64,000 bases of DNA from Halomonas icarae (GCF_009901955.1 NZ_WUTS01000001.1:2766172-2830171), one strand, 5' to 3'; positions 1 through 9,398 are shown, numbered from the stretch's first letter. Notes: generated from the sequence alone by a model not told the origin. Numbers and translations: made by a program.

Positions 1-2
1 AG

Positions 3-76
3 CGGACCGGACGGGACTCGAACCCGCGACCTCCGGCGTGACAGGCCGGCATTCTAACCAACTGAACTACCGGTCC
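3..76 (-). tRNA. tRNA-Asp (GTC), copy 1
   Basis: Reverse strand folds as a full cloverleaf with acceptor GGACCGG/CCGGTCC, discriminator G and anticodon loop CTGTCAC (anticodon GTC). The 74-nt body is identical to the copy at 221-297. The two visible bases after the discriminator read CT, so CCA is not encoded here, unlike in the other copies. It is the last tRNA of a four-gene minus-strand cluster and may continue into more tRNAs beyond the window edge. Confidence 0.95.
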
Positions 77-79
77 GCG

Positions 80-156
80 TGGTGGGTGATACCGGATTCG
101 AACCAGTGACCCCCAGCATGTGAGGCTGGTGCTCTAACCAACTGAGCTAATCACCC
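80..156 (-). tRNA. tRNA-Val (CAC)
   Basis: Reverse strand cloverleaf with acceptor GGGTGAT/ATCACCC, discriminator A, encoded CCA (80-82) and anticodon loop CTCACAT, giving anticodon CAC, which reads GUG. It lies 3 nt upstream of the first tRNA-Asp in the transcript and shares its precursor. Confidence 0.94.
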
Positions 157-220
157 ACGTAAATCGCACTGGATACTACACTTGCCTGGAACTGTACTTA
201 CCTGACACTGTCTGCCTTGA

Positions 221-297
221 TGGCGGACCGGACGGGACTCGAACCCGCGACCTCCGGCGTGACAGGCCGGCATTCTAACCAACTGAACTACCGGTCC
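221..297 (-). tRNA. tRNA-Asp (GTC), copy 2
   Basis: Identical in body to the copy at 3-76, but with an encoded CCA (221-223). Anticodon GTC sits in loop CTGTCAC. The Asp/Val alternation suggests the cluster grew by duplication of an Asp-Val pair. Confidence 0.95.
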
Positions 298-335
298 GCT
301 GCGTGTTGCCTACGTAATCGGGACTGCCGAAGCAG

Positions 336-411
336 TGGTGGGTGGTACTGGGTTCGAACCAGTGACCCCCAGCTTGTAAGGCTGGTGCTCTCCCAACTGA
401 GCTAACCACCC
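336..411 (-). tRNA. tRNA-Val (TAC)
   Basis: Reverse strand cloverleaf with acceptor GGGTGGT/ACCACCC, encoded CCA (336-338) and anticodon loop CTTACAA (anticodon TAC). It is the promoter-proximal gene of the four-tRNA cluster. The body resembles the Val-CAC gene at 80-156, with changes in the acceptor and anticodon, as expected for isoacceptors that arose by duplication. Confidence 0.95.
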
Positions 412-428
412 CCGGTACGTGGCGCTGC

Positions 429-456
429 ATTCTACAGAGGCCGGCCCGAATGTCAA
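429..456 (-). promoter_or_regulatory. sigma-70 promoter of the Val-Asp-Val-Asp tRNA cluster
   Basis: On the minus strand TTGACA (451-456) is followed after 16 nt by TAGAAT (429-434), a near-consensus pair. The predicted start is about 10 nt before the first tRNA. I see no other strong promoter between the tRNAs, so one transcript probably covers all four. Confidence 0.8.
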
Positions 457-490
457 CGCCTTTTATCGAACGGCGTCGACTCCATCATAC

Positions 491-1210
491 TCACCCATAC
501 TCGCCCATGAAGCCGGCAATGGCAGCGGCCGCCTCCTCGATCAGCCGTATCTGGGTCGTGCCGCTGGCGCGTCGTGGCCTCCAGTCATGGTCGCCATCCT
601 CCAGCCAGTGCAGGTGTGCCACCTCGGGCAGCGCATAGCCTGCCACCTCCTTACGGGTGCCGAAGGGATCACGACTGCCCTGCACCACCAGGGTAGGGCA
701 GGCGAGTTGCGGCCAGTGCTCGAGGCGCAGCCGCTCGGGTTTCCCGGGCGGGTGGAACGGGTAACCGCAGAGTACCAGCCCCGGGGCGCCATCGCGGACG
801 GCGAGCAGACTGGCCACCCGCCCCCCCATGGACTTGCCTCCCAGCCACAGTGGTGGCAGCTCTGGGTGTGACAGAAGGTCGCACCAGGCCGCCATCTCCT
901 CCACCAGGGTATTCATTCCCGGTGGCGGACGACGGCGCCCCTCCCGGCGCATCCGCTGAAGATAGTCGAATTCGATGGCCAGGGTCTGGACGCCGGCCAC
1001 GGCGAGACCGTCGCGCAGCCGTTGTAGGAACGTGGAATCCGGGCCCGCGCCGGCGCCATGGGCCATCAACAGACGACCGACGCGTGCCTCACCCCGCACT
1101 TCCAGGGGCCCCTCCGGCAGCTGCCAGAGACCACACTCGCCTCCCAGCAGACGCTCCCGACACTCGGACGAAGCGATCGCCTCGGCATGCTGGTGGATGA
1201 GCTCTGACAC
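491..1210 (-). CDS. alpha/beta hydrolase of the KANL3/Tex30-like family
   Basis: 239 aa, cytosolic. The GTG start at 1210 is chosen because AGGAG lies 5 nt upstream (AGGAGATATCGTG) and because family homology begins there; longer in-frame starts run into the ccoN leader. The nucleophile elbow GKSMGG (G-x-S-x-G) follows an oxyanion-type HGAGAGPDS stretch. A late GDHDW supplies the likely catalytic His, and an SRDPFGT segment the likely Asp. Family members are annotated as dienelactone-hydrolase-like; the substrate is unknown. It is divergent from ccoN and separated from it by a 165-nt region holding an Anr box. Confidence 0.85.
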   Translation of the reverse strand: MSELIHQHAEAIASSECRERLLGGECGLWQLPEGPLEVRGEARVGRLLMAHGAGAGPDSTFLQRLRDGLAVAGVQTLAIEFDYLQRMRREGRRRPPPGMNTLVEEMAAWCDLLSHPELPPLWLGGKSMGGRVASLLAVRDGAPGLVLCGYPFHPPGKPERLRLEHWPQLACPTLVVQGSRDPFGTRKEVAGYALPEVAHLHWLEDGDHDWRPRRASGTTQIRLIEEAAAAIAGFMGEYG

Positions 1211-1291
1211 GATATCTCCTCTGCAAGTTCTCCAAATACGCCCATCGGCGTGTTCAGGATATTGCCCGGCTGGGGTAGAATCCCCCGCGAA

Positions 1292-1305
1292 TTGACCTGC
1301 ATCAT
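1292..1305 (+). promoter_or_regulatory. Anr/FNR box upstream of ccoN
   Basis: TTGAC-CTGC-ATCAT matches the FNR/Anr consensus TTGAT-N4-ATCAA at 8 of 10 positions. It lies about 70 nt before the ccoN start, a distance suited to class II activation. An Anr/FNR gene lies in the same locus at 11610. The binding itself is inferred. Confidence 0.75.
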
Positions 1306-1375
1306 CCTCAGGGAGGCCGCGTCCGTGACACACTGACGCAGCTTTATCTCCTACCGCGTTCGATGGGAACCCGAC

Positions 1376-2800
1376 ATGAGCACAGCATTTGAACACCCGA
1401 CCTACAACTACAAGGTAGTTCGGCAGTTCGCGATCATGACCGTGGTCTGGGGCATCGTGGGCATGACACTCGGTGTCACCCTCGCCGCCCAGCTGGTCTG
1501 GCCGCAACTGAACCTCGATCTACCCTGGACCAGCTTCGGCCGCCTGCGCCCGCTGCACACCAACGCCGTGATCTTCGCCTTCGGCGGCTCGGCCCTGATC
1601 GCCACCTCCTACTACGTGGTACAGCGGACCTGTCAGGTGAGGCTGTTCTCGGACAGACTCGCCGCCTTTACCTTCTGGGGTTACCAGGCGGTCATCCTGC
1701 TGGCGGTGATAACACTGCCGCTGGGCTACACCACCACCAAGGAATATGCCGAGCTGGAGTGGCCGATCAACATCCTGCTGGCGGTGGTCTGGATCGCCTA
1801 CGCGATCGTCTTCCTGATGACCATCAAACGCCGCAAGGTGTCGCATATCTATGTGGCCAACTGGTTCTATGCTGCGTTCATCCTCACCATCGCCGTACTG
1901 CATATCGTCAACAACGCGGCGATTCCTGTCACCGCCTGGTACTCCACCTCCATCTACGCCGGCGCCATCGACGCCATGGTGCAGTGGTGGTACGGCCACA
2001 ACGCGGTAGGCTTCTTCCTGACCGCTGGTTTCCTGGGCATGATGTACTACTTCGTACCCAAGCAGGCCGAGCGTCCGGTCTACTCCTACCGCCTCTCCAT
2101 CGTCCACTTCTGGGCGCTGATCATGGTCTACATGTGGGCCGGTCCGCACCATCTGCACTATACCGCCCTGCCCAACTGGACCCAGTCACTGGGCATGGTG
2201 CTGTCGATCATCCTGCTCGCACCCTCCTGGGGCGGCATGATCAACGGCATGATGACACTCTCCGGCGCCTGGCATAAGCTGCGCACCGACCCCACCCTGC
2301 GCTTCCTGGTGGTCGCCCTCTCGTTCTACGGCATGTCCACCTTCGAGGGTCCGATGATGGCGGTGAAGACCGTCAACGCCCTCTCCCACTATACCGACTG
2401 GACCATCGGTCACGTCCATGCCGGCGCCCTGGGCTGGGTGGCGATGATCACCATCGGCTCCATGTATCACCTGATCCCGCGTCTGTTCGGCCGCACCGAG
2501 ATGTACTCGGTCAACCTGATCGCCGTGCACTTCTGGCTGGCGACCATCGGCACCGTGCTCTACATCGCCTCAATGTGGGTCAACGGTATCCTGCAGGGCC
2601 TGATGTGGCGTGCGATCAACCCGGACGGCACCCTGATGTATACCTTCGTCGAGGCCGTCGAGGCCAGCGGCCCCGGTTACATCGTGCGCCTGATTGGCGG
2701 CCTGTGTTGGGTCACCGGCATGCTGATCATGGCCTATAACGTCACCCGGACCATCAAGCGCGGCGAAGAGGCCCATCAGCCGCTTCCGCAGACCGCCTGA
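1376..2800 (+). CDS. ccoN: cbb3-type cytochrome c oxidase subunit I
   Basis: 474 aa, the usual CcoN length, with about 12 membrane helices. It is the catalytic subunit carrying heme b and the heme b3-CuB centre of the high-affinity oxidase in the inner membrane. Invariant haem-copper oxidase histidines are visible, for example in [33 protein letters not shown] and [10 protein letters not shown]. It is first gene of ccoNOQP, with ccoO 23 nt downstream. Control by Anr under low oxygen is likely from the box at 1292-1305. Confidence 0.98.
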   Translation: MSTAFEHPTYNYKVVRQFAIMTVVWGIVGMTLGVTLAAQLVWPQLNLDLPWTSFGRLRPLHTNAVIFAFGGSALIATSYYVVQRTCQVRLFSDRLAAFTFWGYQAVILLAVITLPLGYTTTKEYAELEWPINILLAVVWIAYAIVFLMTIKRRKVSHIYVANWFYAAFILTIAVLHIVNNAAIPVTAWYSTSIYAGAIDAMVQWWYGHNAVGFFLTAGFLGMMYYFVPKQAERPVYSYRLSIVHFWALIMVYMWAGPHHLHYTALPNWTQSLGMVLSIILLAPSWGGMINGMMTLSGAWHKLRTDPTLRFLVVALSFYGMSTFEGPMMAVKTVNALSHYTDWTIGHVHAGALGWVAMITIGSMYHLIPRLFGRTEMYSVNLIAVHFWLATIGTVLYIASMWVNGILQGLMWRAINPDGTLMYTFVEAVEASGPGYIVRLIGGLCWVTGMLIMAYNVTRTIKRGEEAHQPLPQTA

Positions 2801-2823
2801 GCCTACAGGGAACGAGACATCCA

Positions 2824-3429
2824 ATGAGACACGAGATCGTCGAAAAGAACGTCGGCCTGCTCGCCGTGCTGATTCTGGTGGTAATCAGCTTCGGCGGCCT
2901 GGCCGAGGTGGTGCCACTGTTCTTCCAGAAGCAGACCACGCAGCCGGTAGAGGGGCTCAAGCCGCTGTCGGCCCTGGAGCTCGAAGGACGCGACATCTAT
3001 CGCCGCGAGGGTTGCGTCGGCTGCCACTCGCAGATGGTGCGCCCCTTCCGCGCGGAAACCGAGCGCTATGGCCCCTACACCGTGGCCGGTGAAACAGTCT
3101 ACGACCACAACTTCCTGTGGGGCTCCAAGCGTACCGGGCCCGACCTCGCTCGGGTAGGCGGCCGCTACAGCGACGACTGGCACCGCGCGCACCTCTACAA
3201 CCCGCGTGATGTGGTACCCGAGTCGGTGATGCCCGCCTACCCGTGGCTGTTCGAGAACACCGTCGATGGCGAGGCCACGCCCAAGAAGATGCGCGCCCTG
3301 CGTGCCCTGGGCGTGCCCTACACCGACGAGCAGATCCAGAACGCCACCAGCGAGGTGCGTGGCGAGCAGGAGATCACCGCGCTGATCGCCTACCTGCAGC
3401 AGCTGGGCACCGTTCTCAAGGACAACTGA
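2824..3429 (+). CDS. ccoO: cbb3-type cytochrome c oxidase subunit II (mono-haem cytochrome c)
   Basis: 201 aa. One N-terminal membrane anchor (about residues 11-33) precedes a periplasmic cytochrome c domain with the haem motif C64-VG-C67-H68. The [19 protein letters not shown] block is typical of CcoO. It passes electrons from CcoP to CcoN. It is cotranscribed with ccoN; ccoQ starts 2 nt after the stop codon. Confidence 0.98.
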   Translation: MRHEIVEKNVGLLAVLILVVISFGGLAEVVPLFFQKQTTQPVEGLKPLSALELEGRDIYRREGCVGCHSQMVRPFRAETERYGPYTVAGETVYDHNFLWGSKRTGPDLARVGGRYSDDWHRAHLYNPRDVVPESVMPAYPWLFENTVDGEATPKKMRALRALGVPYTDEQIQNATSEVRGEQEITALIAYLQQLGTVLKDN

Positions 3430-3431
3430 TC

Positions 3432-3662
3432 ATGGACAGCGGCACCGTAAGCGGCATCGTCACCGGTATCTTGATCGTGACCTTCATCGGTATCACGGTG
3501 TGGGCCTATTCGAAGCGTCGCAAGCCAGACTTCGACGAAGCGGCCAATCTGCCCTTCAGCGACGATGACGAGACACCGAACCATGACACGAGCACCTCGC
3601 CGAACGGGGTCGATTCCCGCAAGAGCGATTCTTGCAAGAGCAAGGGAGACAGGAACACATGA
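3432..3662 (+). CDS. ccoQ: cbb3-type oxidase small subunit
   Basis: 76 aa. A single membrane helix (about residues 6-26, GIVTGILIVTFIGITVWAY) is followed by the typical KRRKPDFDEAANLPF stretch. The tail is polar and Ser/Asp-rich and longer than in many CcoQ proteins, which are often 50-60 aa. The start at 3432 is 2 nt after ccoO. The stop overlaps the ccoP start as ATGA, indicating translational coupling. CcoQ stabilises the assembled oxidase. Confidence 0.93.
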   Translation: MDSGTVSGIVTGILIVTFIGITVWAYSKRRKPDFDEAANLPFSDDDETPNHDTSTSPNGVDSRKSDSCKSKGDRNT

Positions 3663-4588
3663 ACAATCTCTGGGGTGACTCCCTTTCCGGGTTCTGGAGC
3701 GCCTGGATCATCGTCATCACACTGGGCTCCATCGGTATTGCCTTCTGGTTGCTCTATGCCAACCGCAAGACCGACAAGACCCCCGATGCCGAAGGCAATG
3801 TCGATACCACTGGCCATGCTGCCGACGGCATCGAGGAGTACGACAATCCGCTGCCGCGCTGGTGGTTTCAGCTCTACGTCGGCACCGTGATCTTCGCGCT
3901 GGGCTACCTGGTGCTCTACCCTGGTCTGGGCAACTTTGGCGGTCTGCTCGGCTGGAGCCAGGAGAGTCAATGGGAGCAGGAAGTGGCACGTGCCGAGGAA
4001 CGCTTCACACCGATCTTTGCCCAGTACGAAGAGATCCCGATTCCCGAACTGGCCAAGGACACGGAGGCCATGCAGGTCGCCGAGCGTATCTTCCTCAACA
4101 ACTGTGCGGTATGTCACGGCTCGGGCGCCAAGGGCGGCTACGGCTTCCCCAACCTGACCGACGACGACTGGCTGTATGGTGGCGAGCCGGAGAACATCCT
4201 GGCGACCCTCAACAACGGCCGTAACGGCCTGATGCCCTCCTGGCAACAGCTGGGCGAGGAGAACATCGAGAACGTCACCCAACATGTCCTCGCGCTCTCC
4301 GGCAACGAGCATGATGCCGAGCGCGCCGAGAGCGGTGCGGCAACCTTCGCCTCGGTGTGTGCCGCCTGTCATATGCCCGACGGCACCGGTAACCAGGCGC
4401 TCGGCGCCCCCAACCTGACCGATGATATCTGGCTCTATCGGCAGTCGGGGCAGAGCGTGGCGGATGCCGTGCGCCAGACCCTGCGTAACGGTCGCAACGG
4501 TCATATGCCGGCCCAGGCCGCTTACATCGGCGAGGAGCGCGTTCACCTGGTGGCTGCCTACATCTACAGCCTGCGCAATCAGGAGTGA
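3659..4588 (+). CDS. ccoP: cbb3-type cytochrome c oxidase subunit III (di-haem cytochrome c)
   Basis: 309 aa. Two N-terminal membrane helices (about residues 12-33 and 70-90) precede two periplasmic cytochrome c domains with haem motifs C149-AV-C152-H153 and C234-AA-C237-H238. It accepts electrons from soluble or membrane cytochromes and passes them to CcoO. The ATG at 3659 overlaps the ccoQ stop. A terminator-like hairpin follows at 4611. Confidence 0.98.
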   Translation: MNNLWGDSLSGFWSAWIIVITLGSIGIAFWLLYANRKTDKTPDAEGNVDTTGHAADGIEEYDNPLPRWWFQLYVGTVIFALGYLVLYPGLGNFGGLLGWSQESQWEQEVARAEERFTPIFAQYEEIPIPELAKDTEAMQVAERIFLNNCAVCHGSGAKGGYGFPNLTDDDWLYGGEPENILATLNNGRNGLMPSWQQLGEENIENVTQHVLALSGNEHDAERAESGAATFASVCAACHMPDGTGNQALGAPNLTDDIWLYRQSGQSVADAVRQTLRNGRNGHMPAQAAYIGEERVHLVAAYIYSLRNQE

Positions 4589-4610
4589 GACACCTCATCC
4601 GATAGACCTA

Positions 4611-4639
4611 AAAGGGTGCGTCCTCAGGTCGCACCCTTT
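4611..4639 (+). terminator. hairpin after ccoP
   Basis: Perfect 10-bp stem AAAGGGTGCG/CGCACCCTTT with a 9-nt loop, then a short T-containing run (TTTCTCGTTT). It probably ends most ccoNOQP transcription, or sets a lower level of readthrough into ccoG. Confidence 0.65.
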
Positions 4640-4719
4640 CTCGTTTGTGCGGCGCATCGATACAATAGCCGCATCATGCCCCAAGCGACCCGGGCCCCTC
4701 CTACTGCCGTGAGCCAGCC

Positions 4720-6159
4720 ATGAGCGACAAGATTCCTACTCGCGATGTCACACCGCAATCCGTGCAGCACCATACGCCCCAGGAAGCGGTTACCCAGGAG
4801 ATGTATGCCAGCCGGCGACATATCTATGTGCGTGAGATCAAGGGCTTCTTTCAGCGCCTGCGCCGCGCCTCCAACTGGTTGCTGATGCTGGCCTTCTTTC
4901 TGTTGCCATGGGTGCCCTGGGGCGACCGTCCCGCCATCTGGTTCAACCTGCCCGGGCGCGAGTTCCATATCTTCTCGGCCACCTTCTATCCCCAGGAGTT
5001 CATGCTGCTCTCCTGGCTGCTGATCATCTGTGCCTTCGGACTGTTTTTCATCACGGTATTCGCAGGCCGCGTCTGGTGCGGCTACACCTGCCCTCAGAGT
5101 GTCTGGACCTTCCTGTACATCTGGGTCGAGCACCGTCTGGAGGGTTCTCGCAACCGCCGCATCAAGCTCGACAAGCAGCCGATGAGCGCCGACAAGCTGT
5201 GGCGCAAGACGGCCAAGCACGCTATCTGGCTGATCATTGCCCTGGCCACCGGCGTTACCTTCGTAGGCTACTTCACCCCCATCCGTGACCTGGTGGTCGA
5301 ACTGCCGACCCTGGAGGCCCACGGCTGGTCCTACTTCTGGACCGGCTTCTTCCTGGTCTTCACCTACCTCAACGCCGGCTGGCTGCGTGAGCAGGTGTGC
5401 ATCTACATGTGCCCTTATGCCCGTTTCCAGTCGGTGATGTTCGACCGCGACACCCTGATCGTCTCCTACGACGCCGCCCGCGGCGAACCCCGCGGTCATC
5501 GCAAGAAGAGCCTCTCCCATGAGCAGGCCCGCGAGGCCGGCCATGGCGACTGCATCGACTGCGACCTCTGCGTGCAGGTCTGTCCCACCGGCATCGACAT
5601 CCGCGACGGCCTGCAGTACGAGTGCATTACCTGCGCGGCCTGCATCGATGCCTGCGACAGCGTGATGGACAAGATGGGCTACCCCCGCGGCCTGATCCGC
5701 TACACCACCGAGAATGCCCTGGAGGGCAAGCCTACCCATATCCTGCGGCCACGCCTGATGGGCTATCTCGCCGCCCTGCTGGTGATGATCGGCCTGTTCG
5801 CCTGGACCGTCAGTGATCGCACGCCGCTCTCCTTCGACGTGGAGCGTGACCGCAACCGGCTGTTCCAGACCACGAGCGAGGGCAATATCAGCAACAGCTA
5901 TACCCTGACGGTGCGCAACATGGACGGCGAGCCTCACGTCTATCGCCTGGAGGCCTCGGGCCTGCCCGGGCTGACACTGGATACCGAGAGCATCCGGGTC
6001 CCGGCCAGTGACTCTCGCCAGCGGGTGGTCACCATCACCGTGCCGGGCGACGTCATCGAACAGCCCAGTCACGCCATCACCCTGCGATTGACCGCCGAGC
6101 GGTCCCCCGATATCAGCCTGGAGCGCGAGGCACGCTTCCTCGGCGAACTGCGGAGATAA
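4720..6159 (+). CDS. ccoG: cytochrome c oxidase accessory protein CcoG (FixG/RdxA)
   Basis: 479 aa. Membrane helices are interleaved with a cytoplasmic di-cluster ferredoxin segment: CIDCDLCVQVCP followed by CITCAACIDACD (about residues 277-312). GRVWCGYTCPQ is the conserved N-terminal Cys motif. The C-terminal 110 residues form the periplasmic Ig-like FixG domain. In studied bacteria CcoG acts as a copper reductase in cbb3 assembly. It heads ccoGHIS, with ccoH 1 nt after its stop. Confidence 0.96.
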   Translation: MSDKIPTRDVTPQSVQHHTPQEAVTQEMYASRRHIYVREIKGFFQRLRRASNWLLMLAFFLLPWVPWGDRPAIWFNLPGREFHIFSATFYPQEFMLLSWLLIICAFGLFFITVFAGRVWCGYTCPQSVWTFLYIWVEHRLEGSRNRRIKLDKQPMSADKLWRKTAKHAIWLIIALATGVTFVGYFTPIRDLVVELPTLEAHGWSYFWTGFFLVFTYLNAGWLREQVCIYMCPYARFQSVMFDRDTLIVSYDAARGEPRGHRKKSLSHEQAREAGHGDCIDCDLCVQVCPTGIDIRDGLQYECITCAACIDACDSVMDKMGYPRGLIRYTTENALEGKPTHILRPRLMGYLAALLVMIGLFAWTVSDRTPLSFDVERDRNRLFQTTSEGNISNSYTLTVRNMDGEPHVYRLEASGLPGLTLDTESIRVPASDSRQRVVTITVPGDVIEQPSHAITLRLTAERSPDISLEREARFLGELRR

Positions 6160-6160
6160 C

Positions 6161-6664
6161 ATGCGCGAAGATCTCAAGCCCTGGTACAAGCAGTTCTGGC
6201 CCTGGTTTCTGATCGGGCTTCTACTGTCGTCGATCACCTTCAGCCTCATCTACCTGGTCGTCTCGATTCGCTACTACGACGGCTCGGTAGAGGGCGACTA
6301 CTACAAACGCGGCCTGGCCATCAACGAGCAGCTGGCCAAGCAGGAACATGCCCGGGCACTGGGGCTGGAGGCTCAGGTGCTCTTCGATAGCCGCACCGGC
6401 GATGTCGTGGTGGACCTGGAGGGTGACAGCCGCCCGGAGAGCCTGGCTCTGGCATTGGTCTTCCCTACCGATAGCGACTTCGACCGCGCGCTGACCCTGA
6501 AGCATGTGCATGAGGGCCGCTATGTCACCACCCTGGAGGAGCCCCTGCGCTATCGCTGGTACCTGCAGCTGCAGCCGGAGACTGGGGAGCAGGCCGAGTG
6601 GCGACTCACCGGCGAAATCAGCTTCCCGAGCGATGCTCCCGTCACCTTGAAGCCTGGCCTCTAG
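6161..6664 (+). CDS. ccoH: FixH/CcoH family assembly protein
   Basis: 167 aa. One N-terminal membrane helix (about residues 11-34) is followed by VSIRYYDGSVEGDYYKRGLAIN, a family signature, and a periplasmic beta-rich domain. CcoH associates with the cbb3 complex during assembly. It starts 1 nt after ccoG and lies 14 nt before ccoI. Confidence 0.92.
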   Translation: MREDLKPWYKQFWPWFLIGLLLSSITFSLIYLVVSIRYYDGSVEGDYYKRGLAINEQLAKQEHARALGLEAQVLFDSRTGDVVVDLEGDSRPESLALALVFPTDSDFDRALTLKHVHEGRYVTTLEEPLRYRWYLQLQPETGEQAEWRLTGEISFPSDAPVTLKPGL

Positions 6665-6678
6665 CTCGGCGCCCCGAC

Positions 6679-9171
6679 ATGAGCGACGACACTGCCGAGA
6701 GCCTGAGCATCACCTGTTATCACTGCGGCAACCCGGTACCCACCGGTGCCCCCTGGTCAATCGCCCTGGATGACACTCGCCACCCGCTCTGCTGTCCCGG
6801 TTGCGAAGCGGTGGCCCACGCCATCGTCGAGGGCGGGCTGGCCAGCTACTACCGCTTTCGCACCGAGCTGCCGGAGCGTCCCGATGAGCGTGGTACAGCC
6901 CAAGCCGAGACCTGGACGGTCTTCGATGACCCCGGGCTGCAACAGCAGTTCGTCCACCCCGAACAGGACGGCAGCGGCCAGGTGCATGTCACCCTGGCGG
7001 TGGATGGCATCACCTGTGCCGCCTGCGCCTGGCTGATAGAGCATCGCCTCAATGCTCTACCGGGCATCACCGCCACCGCGGTAAACCTCAGCCATCACCG
7101 TCTGAGTGTCACCTGGAATCCCGAACGGCTTCCCCTGTCTCGCATCCTGGCCGAGCTGGCTGCCATCGGCTACCCCTCCCAGCCCTATGAACCGGATGCT
7201 GCCCAGCTTCGTCTTCAGCGCGAGGAGCGGGTTAGCATCCGCCGTCTGATCGTCGCCGCCGCCGGCATGATGCAGGTGATGATGTTTTCGATCCCTCACT
7301 ACTTCGCCGGCGAGGGCGAGATCAGCGCTGACTTCAGTGCCCTGTTCCTGTGGCTGTCCTTTGCCCTGACTACACCGGTGGTGCTGTTTTCGGCGCAGCC
7401 CTTTTTCCTGGGTGCGCTGCGCGATATACGCACTCGCCAGCTGGGCATGGATGTTCCGGTATCGCTGGCCATCGGCTCGGCCTATATCGCCAGCGCCTGG
7501 GGGGTATTCGTTGGCGGCGATATCTACTTCGACTCGGTGGTGATGTTCACCTTCTTCCTGCTGTTTGGCCGCTATGTGGAGATGCGCGCGCGCCGGCACA
7601 GCGGCCGCATCGGCAATGCCCTGGCTCAGGTGCTGCCGCTTTCGGCGACGCGACTGGACGATGGTGGACTGGCTCGGATCGTACCCGCCAGCGACCTGCA
7701 CGAGGGCGACCGCGTACTGGTCAAGCCCGGCCACGGGGTACCCGCCGACGGTATCATCGAGGACGGCGAGTCCAGCCTCGATGAATCCATGCTGACCGGC
7801 GAGACCCTGCCGGTCAGTCGCGCGTTCGGCGACAGCGTGACCGGTGGCAGCCAGAACATCACCAGCCCGCTGATCATCCGTGTGACCCGCGCGGGTAAGG
7901 ACGCCAGGGCCGCCAGCATCGTCGACCTGACCGACCGCGCCTTCGCCCACCGCCCCAAGATTGCGGAGCATACCGCCCGCCTCGCCCACCACTTCGTGCT
8001 GCAGGTGCTGATCCTCTCCGTGGTGGTCGGTACCGTGTGGTGGTTTATCGATCCTCAGCGCGCCTTCTGGGTAACCCTCTCGGTGCTGGTAATCACCTGC
8101 CCCTGTGCACTGGCCCTGGCTACCCCCACCGCGCTGACGGCGGCCCATGGCCAGCTGCGTCGACGCGGCGTACTGATCACCCGCGCTGACGCCCTGGAGA
8201 CGCTGTCGAATCTCGACCGAGTGGTTTTCGACAAGACCGGCACCCTGACCGCCGGTGAAATGACCCTGGTCGAGGTCCGGCGAGTCCGGGACAGCGAAGG
8301 TCTTGACACCAACCACCTTGACGAGGAGGCGCTGACCCGCATCGCCGCGGCTCTGGAAGCCCAGTCCGAGCATCCCATCGCGCGGGCCTTCGCCCCCTAT
8401 CGCGATCACCGCCTGAGCGCCGATGCGATCGTCAACCGTCCGGGCCTGGGGCTGGAGGGCACCCTTCACAATCGTCGGTGGCGACTCGGCAAGCCGGAGT
8501 TCGCCGCCCCCGACCAGCCCCTGTCGCTCCCGGGTGATGGCCAGTGGCTGTTGCTAAGTGAAGCCGGAAGCCCCCGGGCCTGGTTCAGCCTGAGCGACCG
8601 CCTGCGCGACGACGCCACCGACACCATCACCGCGCTGAGGTCGCTGGGATTGAAGGTGGAGCTACTCTCCGGCGATACCGCTGACGCCACCGCCCGCATG
8701 GCCGACAGGCTGGATATCGCCCAGTGGCACGGCGGGGTCAGCCCGGAAGGCAAGCTTGCGCGCCTGCGCCAGCTGCAGGCCACGGGCGAGCGCGTCGCGA
8801 TGGTCGGCGACGGCATCAACGATGTGCCGGTGCTGGCGGGTGCCGATGTGGCCATTGCCATGAACGGCGCCACGGACCTGGCACGCACCCGCGCCGATGC
8901 CGTGTTGCTGGGCCCGCACCTGATGCGTATCGTCGAGGCCGTCGCCGTCAGCCGCGCCACGCGCCGCATCATCAAGCAGAACCTCGGCTGGGCTCTGGTT
9001 TATAATATCGGCGCCCTACCGCTGGCCATGATGGGCTTTGTCACGCCCTGGATTGCGGCCATCGGCATGTCGGCAAGCTCGCTGGTGGTGGTCGGCAACG
9101 CACTACGCCTGACTCGCCATACCCCCCTGCCACAGGCGGTGGCTACACCGCCGGAAGCCCGCACCGCATGA
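6679..9171 (+). CDS. ccoI: copper-translocating P1B-type ATPase for cbb3 assembly
   Basis: 830 aa. The N-terminal metal-binding region holds CYHCGNP and CCPGCEAV, then an HMA domain with TCAAC (about residues 112-116). Eight membrane helices include the ion-binding C474-P-C476. The phosphorylation motif DKTGT begins at D518, TGET is the actuator motif, and GDGIND is the hinge. It exports copper needed for CuB insertion. The start at 6679 is the first Met after the ccoH stop; the upstream extension overlaps ccoH and has no homology. The stop overlaps ccoS as ATGA. Confidence 0.96.
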   Translation: MSDDTAESLSITCYHCGNPVPTGAPWSIALDDTRHPLCCPGCEAVAHAIVEGGLASYYRFRTELPERPDERGTAQAETWTVFDDPGLQQQFVHPEQDGSGQVHVTLAVDGITCAACAWLIEHRLNALPGITATAVNLSHHRLSVTWNPERLPLSRILAELAAIGYPSQPYEPDAAQLRLQREERVSIRRLIVAAAGMMQVMMFSIPHYFAGEGEISADFSALFLWLSFALTTPVVLFSAQPFFLGALRDIRTRQLGMDVPVSLAIGSAYIASAWGVFVGGDIYFDSVVMFTFFLLFGRYVEMRARRHSGRIGNALAQVLPLSATRLDDGGLARIVPASDLHEGDRVLVKPGHGVPADGIIEDGESSLDESMLTGETLPVSRAFGDSVTGGSQNITSPLIIRVTRAGKDARAASIVDLTDRAFAHRPKIAEHTARLAHHFVLQVLILSVVVGTVWWFIDPQRAFWVTLSVLVITCPCALALATPTALTAAHGQLRRRGVLITRADALETLSNLDRVVFDKTGTLTAGEMTLVEVRRVRDSEGLDTNHLDEEALTRIAAALEAQSEHPIARAFAPYRDHRLSADAIVNRPGLGLEGTLHNRRWRLGKPEFAAPDQPLSLPGDGQWLLLSEAGSPRAWFSLSDRLRDDATDTITALRSLGLKVELLSGDTADATARMADRLDIAQWHGGVSPEGKLARLRQLQATGERVAMVGDGINDVPVLAGADVAIAMNGATDLARTRADAVLLGPHLMRIVEAVAVSRATRRIIKQNLGWALVYNIGALPLAMMGFVTPWIAAIGMSASSLVVVGNALRLTRHTPLPQAVATPPEARTA

Positions 9172-9398
9172 TTATTCTCTACCTGCTGATACCGCTGACG
9201 CTGATCCTGCTCGGTCTGGCCTTGTGGGCCTTCTTCTGGGCGGTGAAAAACGATCAGTTCGAGGATCTGGAAGGGCCTGCCTACCGCATTCTGTTCGACG
9301 AGGACGAGAATGACCGTCCCCCGGAGGAGCGCAGAGGCGGCGGCAAGGATGACGACGCCCCATCATCGACTTCCGGGCCATCGGACGAGACGCGCTGA
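9168..9398 (+). CDS. ccoS: cbb3-type oxidase assembly protein CcoS
   Basis: 76 aa. One N-terminal membrane helix is followed by WAVKNDQFEDLEGPAYRILFDED, the CcoS signature. The C-terminal tail is charged and probably disordered. It is required for cofactor insertion in the oxidase. Start and stop both overlap neighbours (ATGA with ccoI, TGATG with the next gene), so translation is coupled. Confidence 0.95.
   Translation: MIILYLLIPLTLILLGLALWAFFWAVKNDQFEDLEGPAYRILFDEDENDRPPEERRGGGKDDDAPSSTSGPSDETR

Noticed and set aside
419..871. Open frame at the tRNA promoter and hydrolase end
   Set aside because: Runs antisense through the alpha/beta hydrolase gene and over the tRNA promoter; no homology seen.
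4624..6249. A 541-codon open frame opposite ccoG
   Set aside because: Antisense shadow of ccoG with no family signature.
7057..8469. A 470-codon open frame opposite ccoI
   Set aside because: Antisense shadow of the ATPase gene; composition follows the codon bias of ccoI.
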